34,253 bases of DNA from an uncultured Candidatus Saccharibacteria bacterium. GTDB lineage: Bacteria; Patescibacteriota; Saccharimonadia; Saccharimonadales; Saccharimonadaceae. Both the position numbers and the translations under genes were made by a program. Positions 14,152-21,663 of this stretch are shown here, piece by piece. The stretch lies in assembly GCA_946500965.1 (NCBI GenBank), contig CAMMXR010000002.1, positions 1 through 34,253 of the forward strand, written 5' to 3'. Each line of letters opens with the position of its first letter. Within the stretch, counting starts at the first letter, position 1. A model generated the notes under the pieces. That model saw only the letters and a program-made list of their open reading frames with translations. It was not told the DNA's origin and ran no database searches.

Positions 14152-14859
14152 ATGTTTGACCAAGATATTCTTAAACAGCTAGAAAAAGCCGATGTCGCCC
14201 GCGCCAAAGCCTATGCCAAAGACCTGGAACAGGGGCTGAAAATCGTACGCACTTACCCGCAGGGCGTCACGGTCTTTGGTTCGGCCCGGCTCCCCCAAGA
14301 CCATAAATACTGCCTCAAGGCCCGTGAACTGGGCCAAAAACTCGCCCAAAACGGTCATGCCACCATCACCGGCGGCGGCCCTGGTATTATGGAAGCCGCC
14401 AACCACGGCGCCTACGAATACGGCGGCCAGAGTATCGGCCTCAACATCGCCCTCTCGCACGAGCAGCATCCCAATCCTTACCTCACCAACACTCTCCAGT
14501 TTCGCTACTTCTTCGCCCGCAAGGTTATGCTGGCGATGTCGGCCAAGGTTTACGTCTTTTTCCCTGGTGGCCTCGGCACTATGGACGAATTTACCGAAAT
14601 CACTATCCTAATGCAGGAGGGCAAAATGCCCAAGATGCCGGTTTTCTGCTTCGGCACCAGTTTTTGGCGTCCCCTGGACAAGTTCTATCAAGAGAAGATG
14701 CTGCCGCTCGGCCTAGTCTCTAAGCCTGATCTCAAAATCTATAAACTCACCGACGACGTGGATGAAATCGTTGCCGCTGCCAACAAAATCGGCCACCCCC
14801 TGCTCCACACCAACTACTACGACGGCTTCTCTAGCGCCTCGCAAATGGCCGACGCTTAG
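14152..14859 (+). CDS. LOG-family (TIGR00730) nucleoside 5'-monophosphate phosphoribohydrolase
   Basis: The protein has 235 residues. Both LOG signatures are intact: GGGPGIMEAAN (74-84) and PGGLGTMDE (138-146), the latter with the catalytic acidic residue. Such enzymes split NMPs into free base and ribose-5-phosphate; some release cytokinins from their nucleotides, and others (PpnN type) act on purine nucleotides. It is the last gene of the gap-rpiB-rpe-pfkB cluster, where ribose-5-phosphate would be the input for the isomerase, so a salvage role is inferred. It is convergent with the trmH-like gene, 44 bases apart. Confidence 0.85.
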   Translation: MFDQDILKQLEKADVARAKAYAKDLEQGLKIVRTYPQGVTVFGSARLPQDHKYCLKARELGQKLAQNGHATITGGGPGIMEAANHGAYEYGGQSIGLNIALSHEQHPNPYLTNTLQFRYFFARKVMLAMSAKVYVFFPGGLGTMDEFTEITILMQEGKMPKMPVFCFGTSFWRPLDKFYQEKMLPLGLVSKPDLKIYKLTDDVDEIVAAANKIGHPLLHTNYYDGFSSASQMADA

Positions 14860-14903
14860 CAACCTCATCACTTCTGCTCTAGGACTAGCCGACACGAAGC
14901 TGC

Positions 14904-15437
14904 CTACCGCTGTGTCGCCAGCTGTTCCAGCCCCCACAGCGCAATTCCTGTCGCCACCGAGACATTGAACGACTCCTTGCGCCCCTGCATCGGAATCTCT
15001 ATAAATAACTCGCACTCCGCCCGCACCTCGGTCGGGATCCCCGCCACTTCCTCTCCCAACACCAGAATGACCTGTTCCGCACTCCGAAGTCCCGTCGCTA
15101 GCTCCGCGCTGCCCAGCTGTCGTACTCGCGCCTGTTCCGTCGGCGCGAGATTGTTCTCTAGCCCCAGCACCCGCACCCCGCGCGCTCGTTCTTTACTCAA
15201 CCAAGCCGGCAGGTCCTCCACCGCCGTCTGCCGCACCAGCTGCTCCGCCCCCAGCGCCGCCTTGCTGATCTGACGGTTCAGCTTCTCACGCAGATGCGGC
15301 AGTAGCCTAGCATCCGCAAAGCGCGGCGTATATCCCGCATAAACCACCCGTTCCACTCCCAGCCCCTCGGCCGTCCGCAAGATTGCCCCCACGTTATAAA
15401 CCGAGCGCAGATTGTGCAGTACCAGCGTGATTTTCAT
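14904..15437 (-). CDS. SpoU/TrmH-family RNA 2'-O-methyltransferase
   Basis: The protein has 177 residues, a compact SPOUT methyltransferase with all three motifs: motif 1 LRSVYNVGAILRTAEGLG (residues 10-27), motif 2 LVLGEEVAGIP and motif 3 IPMQGRKESFNVSVATGIAL near the C-terminus, which form the trefoil knot that binds S-adenosylmethionine. Family members methylate tRNA (Gm18 or the anticodon-loop position) or 23S rRNA ribose; the target cannot be named. There is no extra N-terminal substrate-binding domain. It is divergent from leuS. Its TATAAT ends seven bases before the ATG, so the transcript is probably leaderless. Confidence 0.9.
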   Translation of the reverse strand: MKITLVLHNLRSVYNVGAILRTAEGLGVERVVYAGYTPRFADARLLPHLREKLNRQISKAALGAEQLVRQTAVEDLPAWLSKERARGVRVLGLENNLAPTEQARVRQLGSAELATGLRSAEQVILVLGEEVAGIPTEVRAECELFIEIPMQGRKESFNVSVATGIALWGLEQLATQR

Positions 15438-15444
15438 GACAAAA

Positions 15445-15475
15445 ATTATATCATATCTGTAAACAATGGTATAAT
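15445..15475. promoter_or_regulatory. Divergent leaderless promoters for trmH-like and leuS
   Basis: Minus strand: TATAAT at 15450-15445, seven bases before the ATG at 15437. Plus strand: TGG-TATAAT at 15470-15475, six bases before the ATG at 15482. Only 44 bases separate the two start codons and no Shine-Dalgarno site fits either gene. Confidence 0.7.
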
Positions 15476-15481
15476 CTAGCT

Positions 15482-17920
15482 ATGGATAGATATGACCCTC
15501 TGAAGATTGAATCAAAATGGCAAAAAATCTGGGCCGATACTGAGGCATTTAAGGCTGGCCCAGTCGGCGACCCGCGCCCCAAGAAATTCGTCGCCGAAAT
15601 GTTCCCCTACCCCTCTGGCGCTGGTCTTCACGTTGGTCATGTCCGCAACTTCACCATTGTTGACGTGCTCGCTCGCTTCTACGCGCAGCAAGGCATGAAC
15701 GTTCTTCGCCCCTTCGGCTATGACACCTTTGGTCTACCCGCTGAGAATTATGCCATCAAAACCGGCATCTCGCCTCAGTCCGCCACCACCACCAACATCC
15801 AAAACTTCCGTAAACAGGCCCAAAAGCTCGGTTACGCCATTGACTGGAGCCGCGAGATCAACACTTCCGACCCCGAATACTACCGCTGGACCCAGTGGTG
15901 CTTCCTCCAACTCTACAAAGCCGGCCTCGCCTACCAGAAGGAAAGCTACCAGTGGTGGTGCCCGGTTGACCAGACCGTGCTAGCCAACGAGCAGGTTGAG
16001 AACGGCCATTGCTGGCGCTGTGGCGCTGAAGTAGAAAAGAAGAAAATGAAGCAATGGTTCTTCAAAATTACCGATTACGCCGACGAGCTGCTGGCGTCGT
16101 TGGATGAAGTAGAATGGCCCGAAAAGATTAAGACCATGCAGAAGAACTGGATCGGCCGCAGCGAAGGTGCGGAGATTGATTTTCGCGTTCAAGTTGCTGC
16201 TGATGAACCTGCCGCCAACCCCTCCGATCCATCCGCCCCCCTCATCACCGTCTTTACCACCCGCCCCGACACCATCTTCGGTGCTACCTTCCTGGTGCTG
16301 GCGCCCGAGCATCCGCTGGTCGCCCAGCTTACCACACCCGGCACCCGCGCCAAGGTTGACCAATATCGCGAAGCCGCCCTCAAGAAATCCGAGATTGAAC
16401 GCCAAGAGAACAAAACCAAAACCGGCGTCTTCACCGGCAGTTACGCCATCAACCCCGCCACCGGCGAGCCGATTCCGATTTGGGTGGCCGACTACGTCCT
16501 CATGGGCTACGGCACCGGCGCGATTATGGCCGTTCCTGGTCACGACGAGCGTGATTTCGAGTTCGCCGAAAAGTTTGACCTGCCAATCAAGCAGGTGATT
16601 GAGAAGCCCGAGGGCAGTGACGATACCGACCGCTACTATCACGGCGAAGGCGAGCTCGTCAACTCCGGCCAGTTCAACGGCACCCGCAGCGAAGACGCCC
16701 GTGAACAGATTGTCGCCTGGCTGAACGCTCAAGGCGTCGGTCGCTCCAAAGTCACCTACCGGATGCGCGACTGGCTGATTTCCCGCCAGCGCTACTGGGG
16801 CTGTCCAATTCCGGTCGCCTATGATAAGAATGGTCAAGTCCATCCCATTCCCGAAGATCAGCTTCCGGTGTTAATCCCGGAGGTGGACGATTATCAGCCC
16901 GACCACACCGGTCGCTCCGCCCTCGCTAAGGCCAAAGATTGGCTTAAAGTGACCATTGACGGCGAGGAGATGACGCGCGAAACCGACACCCTTGATGGTT
17001 ACGCCTGTTCTTCCTGGTACCTCTGGCGCTACGCCAGCCCCCACGACCGCAGCGCTGCTTGGGACCCCGAAGCCGTCAAATACTGGTCACCGCTGGACGT
17101 TTACGTCGGCGGCGATCACGCCGTGGCGCACCTGCTCTACATCCGCTTCTGGTGCAAATTCTTCGCTGACCAAGGCTACCTGCCCTTCCGCGAACCCATC
17201 AAAAAGCTCCTCTATAACGGCTACATCAACGCCCCCGACGGCAAGAAAATGTCCAAGTCCAAGGGGAACGTGATTGATCCGCTGGAAGTGATTGATAGCG
17301 GCTATGGCGCCGACACCCTCCGCACCTACGAAATGTTCATCGGCCCCTACGATCAGGATGCCGCTTGGGACACTAAAGCTATCGGTGGGGTTTATCGCTT
17401 CTTGAATCGCTGCTGGACGCTCTGCTTTAACCCAGCCGAACCCGCCCAGCCCCTTGCCGCCGACGACCCCGCTCGCCTTGCCGCCCGTCATCAGACTATC
17501 AAGAAAGTCACCACTGACCTCCATCGCAACAGCTTCAACACCGCCGTGGCAGCGCTGATGGAATACGTCAATCAACTCTACAAAACCGGCGCCGAGACCG
17601 ACGACCTGGTCGCGCTCGCTCGCCTGTTGAAGCCCTTTGCGCCCCACCTCGCCTCGGAGATGCTGGAGCAACTAGAGACCGACGACACCTGGCCGACCTG
17701 GGAAGAGCAATACCTAGAAGCTCAGCTCGTAGAAGTAGTGGTCCAAGTCAACGGCAAACTCCGCGCCAAACTCCAAGCTAGTCCCGAGCTACTTGACCAG
17801 CCCGACGAACTGCGCGCCCTGGCGCTGGCTGACCCCAATGTCCAGCGCTTCCTGGCTGACCGCCCCGTCGAAAAAGTCATCATCCCCCGCGGCGCCAAGC
17901 TGGTCAACCTCGTCGTCTAG
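15482..17920 (+). CDS. leuS: Leucyl-tRNA synthetase
   Basis: The protein has 812 residues, class I. The HIGH motif appears as HVGH (50-53) in PYPSGAGLHVGHVRN; KMSKSKGN lies near residue 587. The CP1 editing domain (about 220-410) has its TRPDTIFGATF threonine-rich region and GYGTGAIMAVPGHDERD, so post-transfer editing is expected. A zinc-type module (CPVDQTVLANEQV, then CWRC) is present as in E. coli, where an Asp also occupies one position. The C-terminal anticodon and tRNA-binding region ends KVIIPRGAKLVNLVV. Function: attaches leucine to tRNA(Leu). The mRNA is probably leaderless. Confidence 0.98.
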   Translation: MDRYDPLKIESKWQKIWADTEAFKAGPVGDPRPKKFVAEMFPYPSGAGLHVGHVRNFTIVDVLARFYAQQGMNVLRPFGYDTFGLPAENYAIKTGISPQSATTTNIQNFRKQAQKLGYAIDWSREINTSDPEYYRWTQWCFLQLYKAGLAYQKESYQWWCPVDQTVLANEQVENGHCWRCGAEVEKKKMKQWFFKITDYADELLASLDEVEWPEKIKTMQKNWIGRSEGAEIDFRVQVAADEPAANPSDPSAPLITVFTTRPDTIFGATFLVLAPEHPLVAQLTTPGTRAKVDQYREAALKKSEIERQENKTKTGVFTGSYAINPATGEPIPIWVADYVLMGYGTGAIMAVPGHDERDFEFAEKFDLPIKQVIEKPEGSDDTDRYYHGEGELVNSGQFNGTRSEDAREQIVAWLNAQGVGRSKVTYRMRDWLISRQRYWGCPIPVAYDKNGQVHPIPEDQLPVLIPEVDDYQPDHTGRSALAKAKDWLKVTIDGEEMTRETDTLDGYACSSWYLWRYASPHDRSAAWDPEAVKYWSPLDVYVGGDHAVAHLLYIRFWCKFFADQGYLPFREPIKKLLYNGYINAPDGKKMSKSKGNVIDPLEVIDSGYGADTLRTYEMFIGPYDQDAAWDTKAIGGVYRFLNRCWTLCFNPAEPAQPLAADDPARLAARHQTIKKVTTDLHRNSFNTAVAALMEYVNQLYKTGAETDDLVALARLLKPFAPHLASEMLEQLETDDTWPTWEEQYLEAQLVEVVVQVNGKLRAKLQASPELLDQPDELRALALADPNVQRFLADRPVEKVIIPRGAKLVNLVV

Positions 17921-17983
17921 ACCCGACCGCCCGCAGTTAGCCGCCGATTTTCTCCACTCTGCCTGCGCGCTTCGCCGACCCCC

Positions 17984-18012
17984 TTGTCAATCTCCACCAA
18001 ATATGCTAAGAT
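17984..18012 (+). promoter_or_regulatory. Promoter of the bL32-nusB-NUDIX-rnc group
   Basis: TTGTCA (17984-17989), a 17-base spacer ending TATGC, and TAAGAT (18007-18012), followed by an AT-rich leader with AAAGGAG before the ATG at 18044. Confidence 0.75.
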
Positions 18013-18043
18013 GACATATAGTATTTTATATTAAAGGAGCATT

Positions 18044-18304
18044 ATGCCTGAACCTAAGAAACAGAGTAGCCCGCGCAAGACTGGTCTGCGCCGGAGCCAC
18101 CTTCGCCTCGAGTTGGCCCGTGCGGTCAACCGCCTTTCGCCAGTCAAAGCCTTTGAAACGGCTAAGAAAACCCCTAACTTAAAAGTCAAGACTGTTAAAC
18201 CGGCGCGCACGCAGTCGGTCAAGGCCCAGAAAGCCGCGGCCAAATCCGCCGCCGCTCCGGCCACCAAGAAAACCACTACTCGCGTCACTAAGAAATCTAA
18301 ATAA
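18044..18304 (+). CDS. Probable bL32-like ribosomal protein without zinc ribbon
   Basis: This very basic protein has 86 residues. The start MPEPKKQSSPRKTGLRRSH has the cadence of bL32 (MAVPKKKTSKSRRxxRRSH), whose N-terminus threads through 23S rRNA. The usual C-terminal zinc ribbon with two CxxC pairs is absent; instead there is a cysteine-free helix-like stretch (LRLELARAVNRLSPVKAFE) and a long Lys/Ala/Thr tail. The neighbours fit: nusB follows after 12 bases and rnc is close, a common place for rpmF-type genes. The alternative is a histone-H1-like or nucleoid-binding basic protein. The start is supported by AAAGGAG. The bL32 call rests on the N-terminal 19 residues and context only. Confidence 0.55.
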   Translation: MPEPKKQSSPRKTGLRRSHLRLELARAVNRLSPVKAFETAKKTPNLKVKTVKPARTQSVKAQKAAAKSAAAPATKKTTTRVTKKSK

Positions 18305-18316
18305 AAGGGAAGGCAT

Positions 18317-18862
18317 ATGGCAAGCAACCGGCATCTAGGCAGGATTATCGTTTTACAAAGTTTATACGAATACGAGTTTCGCAAGAAAGCCGGTGACGCC
18401 ACCGCCGAGATTGACACTATCGTTGCGAAGAACATTGAGCCCTACGCCAAGGCGCTGGGTGATACTGAGTTTGTCTACAATCTCGCCCGCAACGTCTCCG
18501 CGCGTTTCCAGCCGCTGGACGATCTGCTCCAGCCGCTCGCCCCGGAGTGGCCACTTTCAACTATTGCTGCCGTGGATCGCAACGTGCTCCGGATGGGGCT
18601 TTACGAACTTCGCGAGTGTGCCGATACCGTTCCGCCCAAAGTTGCCATCAACGAAGCCGTTGAGCTCGCCAAGGCCTTTGGCTCAGATAATTCCTCTAAG
18701 TTTGTAAACGGCGTTCTCGGCACCGCCTACCGCCAAATCTATCAGGAAACCGAACCGCAAGGTTCCAAGGAATCACATGACCAAAAAACATTATCACAAA
18801 CGCCCGCGCCCGACGCCGGGCAGCCGACCCAACCCGTCGCACCCCCGGAGTCAGTCGCCTAG
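18317..18862 (+). CDS. nusB: Transcription antitermination factor NusB
   Basis: The protein has 181 residues. The helical NusB fold is recognisable from the start RHLGRIIVLQSLYEYEF through AAVDRNVLRMGLYEL and the hallmark PPKVAINEAVELAKAFGSDNSSKFVNGVLG (about residues 100-130). NusB pairs with NusE/uS10 at boxA for rRNA antitermination. About 30 extra C-terminal residues, rich in Pro/Gln/Ser, extend past the usual end. Their coding DNA overlaps the first 86 bases of the NUDIX gene in another frame. AAGGGAAGG precedes the ATG. Confidence 0.93.
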   Translation: MASNRHLGRIIVLQSLYEYEFRKKAGDATAEIDTIVAKNIEPYAKALGDTEFVYNLARNVSARFQPLDDLLQPLAPEWPLSTIAAVDRNVLRMGLYELRECADTVPPKVAINEAVELAKAFGSDNSSKFVNGVLGTAYRQIYQETEPQGSKESHDQKTLSQTPAPDAGQPTQPVAPPESVA

Positions 18863-19487
18863 CGCCCGCCCAGCTTCCGCCCAGGCGGCCAGCCGCACAG
18901 CTTCGGCCCCGCGACCAGTGGCTGGTCCCCAGGCAACCCCGGCTTCGCACCCTCAGCGTAAAGTCCCCGAGGCCCTGCCGCTCAAATCCGAGCGCACCAA
19001 GCTGAATCCGCTTTCTCGTCTCACCACCAAAGTCTTTAAGAAACCGTCCATTCAAGAAGTTGTCCGCGAGCCAACCGCCGGGGGGATTGTCTTTCGGATG
19101 AGCGCGGACCAAAAAGACATTGACATTCTCCTCATCCAGGACTCCAAGGGCCGCTGGACCATCCCCAAGGGTCACATTGAGCCCGGCGAAACCGCCCGCC
19201 AGACCGCCATCCGCGAAATCGGTGAGGAGGCCGGCCTCTTCCACATCCAAGTCCTCACCTGGCTCGGCAAAATCCATTTCCAATATCGCCGCGTGGACAA
19301 ACTGGTCCTGATGACCACCCAAATCTACCTCGTCCGCGCCCTGGACAACGCCGAAATCCCCACCAAGGAACAATGGATGAAGGGCATTAAATGGTTCCGC
19401 TTCAAGGACGCCATCAACGCCATTGAATACGAAGACATTGAGAAACTGATGCTGCTGGCCAAAAACAAAATCCGCCAGGGACTTTAG
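18777..19487 (+). CDS. NUDIX hydrolase with a long basic/proline-rich N-terminal extension
   Basis: The protein has 236 residues. A perfect NUDIX box spans Gly132 to Leu154 (GHIEPGETARQTAIREIGEE then AGL) inside a domain covering about residues 95-225, preceded by RWTIPKGH typical of diadenosine-polyphosphate or RNA-cap-type hydrolases. The substrate is unknown. Residues 1-75 are low-complexity Arg/Pro/Ser/Ala. The ATG at 18777 has AAGG upstream and lies inside nusB, giving an 86-base overlap. No later start within the extension was found to have a better ribosome site, but a shorter protein cannot be excluded. Confidence 0.88.
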   Translation: MTKKHYHKRPRPTPGSRPNPSHPRSQSPSARPASAQAASRTASAPRPVAGPQATPASHPQRKVPEALPLKSERTKLNPLSRLTTKVFKKPSIQEVVREPTAGGIVFRMSADQKDIDILLIQDSKGRWTIPKGHIEPGETARQTAIREIGEEAGLFHIQVLTWLGKIHFQYRRVDKLVLMTTQIYLVRALDNAEIPTKEQWMKGIKWFRFKDAINAIEYEDIEKLMLLAKNKIRQGL

Positions 19488-19581
19488 CGCCGGCCTAGAG
19501 CCGGCCAAACTGCACCTCACGTTATCTATTAATCTCGCCTTGGGCCCTGCGTCCGAGACTCAAAAGGGAAGGAAATTAACC

Positions 19582-20295
19582 ATGAACCAAACCCAAATCG
19601 CCGAATACCAAAACTTTGCCCGCGAAAAGCTCGGCTTCGAGTTCCACGATATTGACCTCTTAATCACCGCCCTCACTCACCGCAGCTACGTCAACGAACA
19701 CCGCGCCAGTGTCAAGGAACACAACGAGCGTCTGGAGTTTCTCGGCGACGCCGTTCTGGAACTCGTCACCTCTGATTTTCTCTACCGCAACTACCAGCAG
19801 CCGGAAGGAATTATGACCGCCTGGCGCGCCGCCTTGGTCCGCACCGAAAGCATCGGCGCCGCCGGCGAAGAACTCGGCTATGCTCCGCTCGTCCGCCTCT
19901 CTAAGGGCGAGAAGCACGGCTCCGACCGCGCCCACGCCGTCATCCTCGCCGATTGTTTTGAGGCCGTCATTGGCGCCATCTATCTTGACCAAGGCTACGA
20001 CACCGCCGCCGCCTTCATCGCCAAGCACATCCTGGTCAAGATTGACCAAATCCTCGCTGACGGCAGCTGGCGCGACCCCAAATCCTATCTCCAAGAACTC
20101 GCCCAGCACCACGACTCTGCCACCCCCTCTTACCGCGTCCTCGGCGAAGACGGCCCCGACCACGACAAGACCTTCACCGTCGGCGTCTTCGTCGCCGGCA
20201 AGCAGCGCGGTCGCGGCACTGGCCACTCCAAGCAGGAAGCCGAAGGCGCCGCCGCCGCCGAAGCCGTCAAATACTACCTCCGCCGCCAGTCCTAG
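19582..20295 (+). CDS. rnc: Ribonuclease III
   Basis: I take the ATG at 19582 (237 residues), which has GGAAGGAA upstream; an earlier frame start at 19540 has none. The catalytic domain carries the RNase III signature HNERLEFLGDAVLELV with Glu52 and Asp56, and the second acidic pair in ILADCFEAVIGAIYLDQG (Asp124, Glu127). A dsRNA-binding domain follows at about 166-234 (DPKSYLQELAQHH ... GHSKQEAEGAAAAEAVKYYL). It cleaves double-stranded RNA in rRNA and mRNA processing. It lies in a ribosome-related block, with the rpsP promoter starting three bases after its stop. Confidence 0.97.
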   Translation: MNQTQIAEYQNFAREKLGFEFHDIDLLITALTHRSYVNEHRASVKEHNERLEFLGDAVLELVTSDFLYRNYQQPEGIMTAWRAALVRTESIGAAGEELGYAPLVRLSKGEKHGSDRAHAVILADCFEAVIGAIYLDQGYDTAAAFIAKHILVKIDQILADGSWRDPKSYLQELAQHHDSATPSYRVLGEDGPDHDKTFTVGVFVAGKQRGRGTGHSKQEAEGAAAAEAVKYYLRRQS

Positions 20296-20297
20296 GC

Positions 20298-20326
20298 TTT
20301 ACATTTCTCCTCACCTATGCTAGAAT
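20298..20326 (+). promoter_or_regulatory. Promoter of rpsP
   Basis: TTTACA (20298-20303), 17 bases ending TATGC, TAGAAT (20321-20326). It begins immediately after the rnc stop. The leader carries AAGGAG before the ATG at 20357. Confidence 0.7.
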
Positions 20327-20356
20327 AATCCTACTATTATTAAATAAGGAGATTCC

Positions 20357-20719
20357 ATGCTCGCGATTCGTATGCAACGTAATGGCCGGACTCACACCCC
20401 TGTGTACCGGATAGTCGTCCAAGAAGCGCAGCGCCACCCGCTCTCGGGTCGTGTTGTTGCCGAGGTCGGCAATTATAACCCTGAGACTAAGAAAACGGTC
20501 CTTGACCAAGAGAAAATCGGGTTCTATCTCGCTCACGGCGCCCAGCCCTCGTCTCGGGTGGCCTTCATCCTGAAGCAGAACGGCATCAAACTGCCCGCCT
20601 GGTACCAGGAACGCCCCGCCCGCCACGCTCAGGCTAAGCACGCCGACAAGCTCCGCAAGAACCAGCCCAAGGAAGCGCCCGCCGCAGACGCAGCCGACGC
20701 CGAAGCCGCGGAAGCCTAG
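20357..20719 (+). CDS. rpsP: 30S ribosomal protein bS16
   Basis: The protein has 120 residues. The bS16 core is clear: MLAIRMQRNGRTHTPVYRIV, then EVGNYNPETKKTVLDQEKIGFYLAHGAQPSSRVAFILKQNG (listed here by its ends: residues about 36-76). The remaining 40 residues go beyond the usual 80-90 and consist of a basic stretch and an Ala/Glu/Asp-rich tail ending ADAEAAEA. It is paired with the downstream KH protein, as rpsP-khpA pairs are in many bacteria. Confidence 0.97.
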   Translation: MLAIRMQRNGRTHTPVYRIVVQEAQRHPLSGRVVAEVGNYNPETKKTVLDQEKIGFYLAHGAQPSSRVAFILKQNGIKLPAWYQERPARHAQAKHADKLRKNQPKEAPAADAADAEAAEA

Positions 20720-20781
20720 GCCCGCCCACGCTAAGGGTATCCCGCCCGTCTCGCCAATTTACCTTTTTATTCAGCTTGTGC

Positions 20782-20787
20782 TATAAT
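20782..20787 (+). promoter_or_regulatory. Extended -10 promoter of the KH-protein gene
   Basis: TGTGC-TATAAT, about 33 bases before the ATG at 20820, which has CGGAG (20810-20814) as a Shine-Dalgarno site. The -35 is weak. Confidence 0.6.
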
Positions 20788-20819
20788 AACAGCATATTAA
20801 CCTAACCATCGGAGATCTT

Positions 20820-21236
20820 ATGGCAACCATTGACCAGCAATTTGTAGAATACATCGTTAAAACCCTTGTCAACAACCCTGACAAAGTCGTCGTGGATCGT
20901 GAAATTGACGAGCGCGGCGTTCTGCTCTCGCTCAGCGTTGACCCCGAAGACGTCGGTCGCGTGATTGGTAAGCGCGGCGCCACCGCCCAGTCCATCCGCA
21001 CCCTGCTCCGTGTACTCGGCACTAAGAACGGCGCCCGCTACAACCTCAAGATCGTCAATACTGACGAAGAAGGCGCCGCCCCAGTCGAGCATGATCAGCC
21101 TACCGAACTCGCTGACGCAGCCGAAGCCGAAGTCACCGCTGCCGCTGATGAAGCTGCTGCGACGGCTGCTGAGGGCGACGATCTCGCCGAGAAAACTCGT
21201 GCCGAGCTGGCCGACCTTGACGACCTGGACATCTAG
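20820..21236 (+). CDS. khpA: KH-domain RNA-binding protein (KhpA/YlqC family) with an acidic tail
   Basis: The protein has 138 residues. The first 80 residues are a single KH domain: DQQFVEYIVKTLVNNPDKV, a strand region, and the RNA-binding GxxG loop in VGRVIGKRGATAQSIRTLL. KhpA proteins bind RNA, often with KhpB, and their gene usually follows rpsP, as here. The family is normally 75-80 residues; the extra 55 residues form an Ala/Glu/Asp-rich acidic tail ending DLDDLDI. A strong terminator follows. Confidence 0.92.
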   Translation: MATIDQQFVEYIVKTLVNNPDKVVVDREIDERGVLLSLSVDPEDVGRVIGKRGATAQSIRTLLRVLGTKNGARYNLKIVNTDEEGAAPVEHDQPTELADAAEAEVTAAADEAAATAAEGDDLAEKTRAELADLDDLDI

Positions 21237-21289
21237 CTTTGCTACCGGGCTCCGCAACCAGCCCAGTCAAAGTTAGACCTTAGCTCCAC

Positions 21290-21314
21290 AAAAATACCCC
21301 AATGGGGTATTTTT
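21290..21314 (+). terminator. Strong bidirectional intrinsic terminator after khpA
   Basis: An 11-base-pair perfect stem (AAAAATACCCC with GGGGTATTTTT) around an AAT loop. The A- and T-tracts allow action on both strands. Confidence 0.92.
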
Positions 21315-21366
21315 GCTAGCGCCCGACCCTGTTCGTGCCAATTTTGGCAGATTTTCTAAAAAACTC

Positions 21367-21395
21367 TTGTGTTTTTCCGCCGCGTCCTGTATAAT
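21367..21395 (+). promoter_or_regulatory. Promoter of the candidate small RNA
   Basis: TTGTGT (21367-21372), exactly 17 bases, TATAAT (21390-21395), preceded by an AT-rich stretch. No open reading frame with a ribosome site follows before the terminator at 21461. Confidence 0.75.
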
Positions 21396-21400
21396 CAAAA

Positions 21401-21490
21401 CAGTTCGGAAGAACATATGGCTAACTGCGAGCCAACATAAAGTTGAGAGCTTATATGTTCAAAAAGCCACCCTTTTGCGGTGGTTTTTTG
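21401..21490 (+). ncRNA. Candidate structured small RNA of unknown class, about 90 nt
   Basis: The transcript expected from the promoter at 21367 has a GTTC-GGAA-GAAC hairpin (21403-21414). An eight-base-pair closing stem, GAACATAT (21411-21418) with ATATGTTC (21453-21460), encloses GGCT/AGCC (21419-21422 with 21430-21433, seven-base loop) and AAC/GTT (21434-21436 with 21442-21444), a three-way-junction layout. It ends with a terminator hairpin and six T. The first hairpin and the closing stem compete for GAAC, and CAGTT (21401-21405) could instead pair with AACTG (21423-21427), so alternative folds exist. It resembles none of tmRNA, SRP, RNase P or 6S RNA in motif or size. No plus-strand gene follows for over 1 kb, so it is not an obvious leader. 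Confidence 0.65.
21461..21489 (+). terminator. Intrinsic terminator of the candidate small RNA
   Basis: CCACC (21467-21471) pairs with GGTGG (21479-21483) around a seven-base loop, extended by the flanking A-tract and T-tract (AAAAA with six T). Confidence 0.8.
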
Positions 21491-21568
21491 GTGGCAGTAT
21501 TTACGGCGTCCAGCCTCCAATGCCCCGTACCTCGCCACACGTCACGAAGGCTCCAACCGCATTGAAAA

Positions 21569-21590
21569 GGCCCGCCCCTTGGGGCGAGCC
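21569..21590 (-). terminator. Intrinsic terminator of the minus-strand gene 21664-22302
   Basis: A ten-base-pair stem (21569-21578 with 21581-21590) with a two-base loop. On the minus strand all ten pairs form (one U-G) and four T follow. On the plus strand the same position is a C/A mismatch, which shows the hairpin is built for minus-strand RNA. Confidence 0.75.
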
Positions 21591-21663
21591 GCTCCGCAGC
21601 CGTAAATCGGCCGCTAGACGTGATACTGACAGTAGCCGGCACAGACCGGACTCGTCAGTTAAG

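Noticed and set aside
19490-19506. GCCGGC-CTAGA-GCCGGC hairpin after the NUDIX gene
   Set aside because: Short palindromic arms without a T-tract in a GC-rich genome; no basis to call a terminator or a site.
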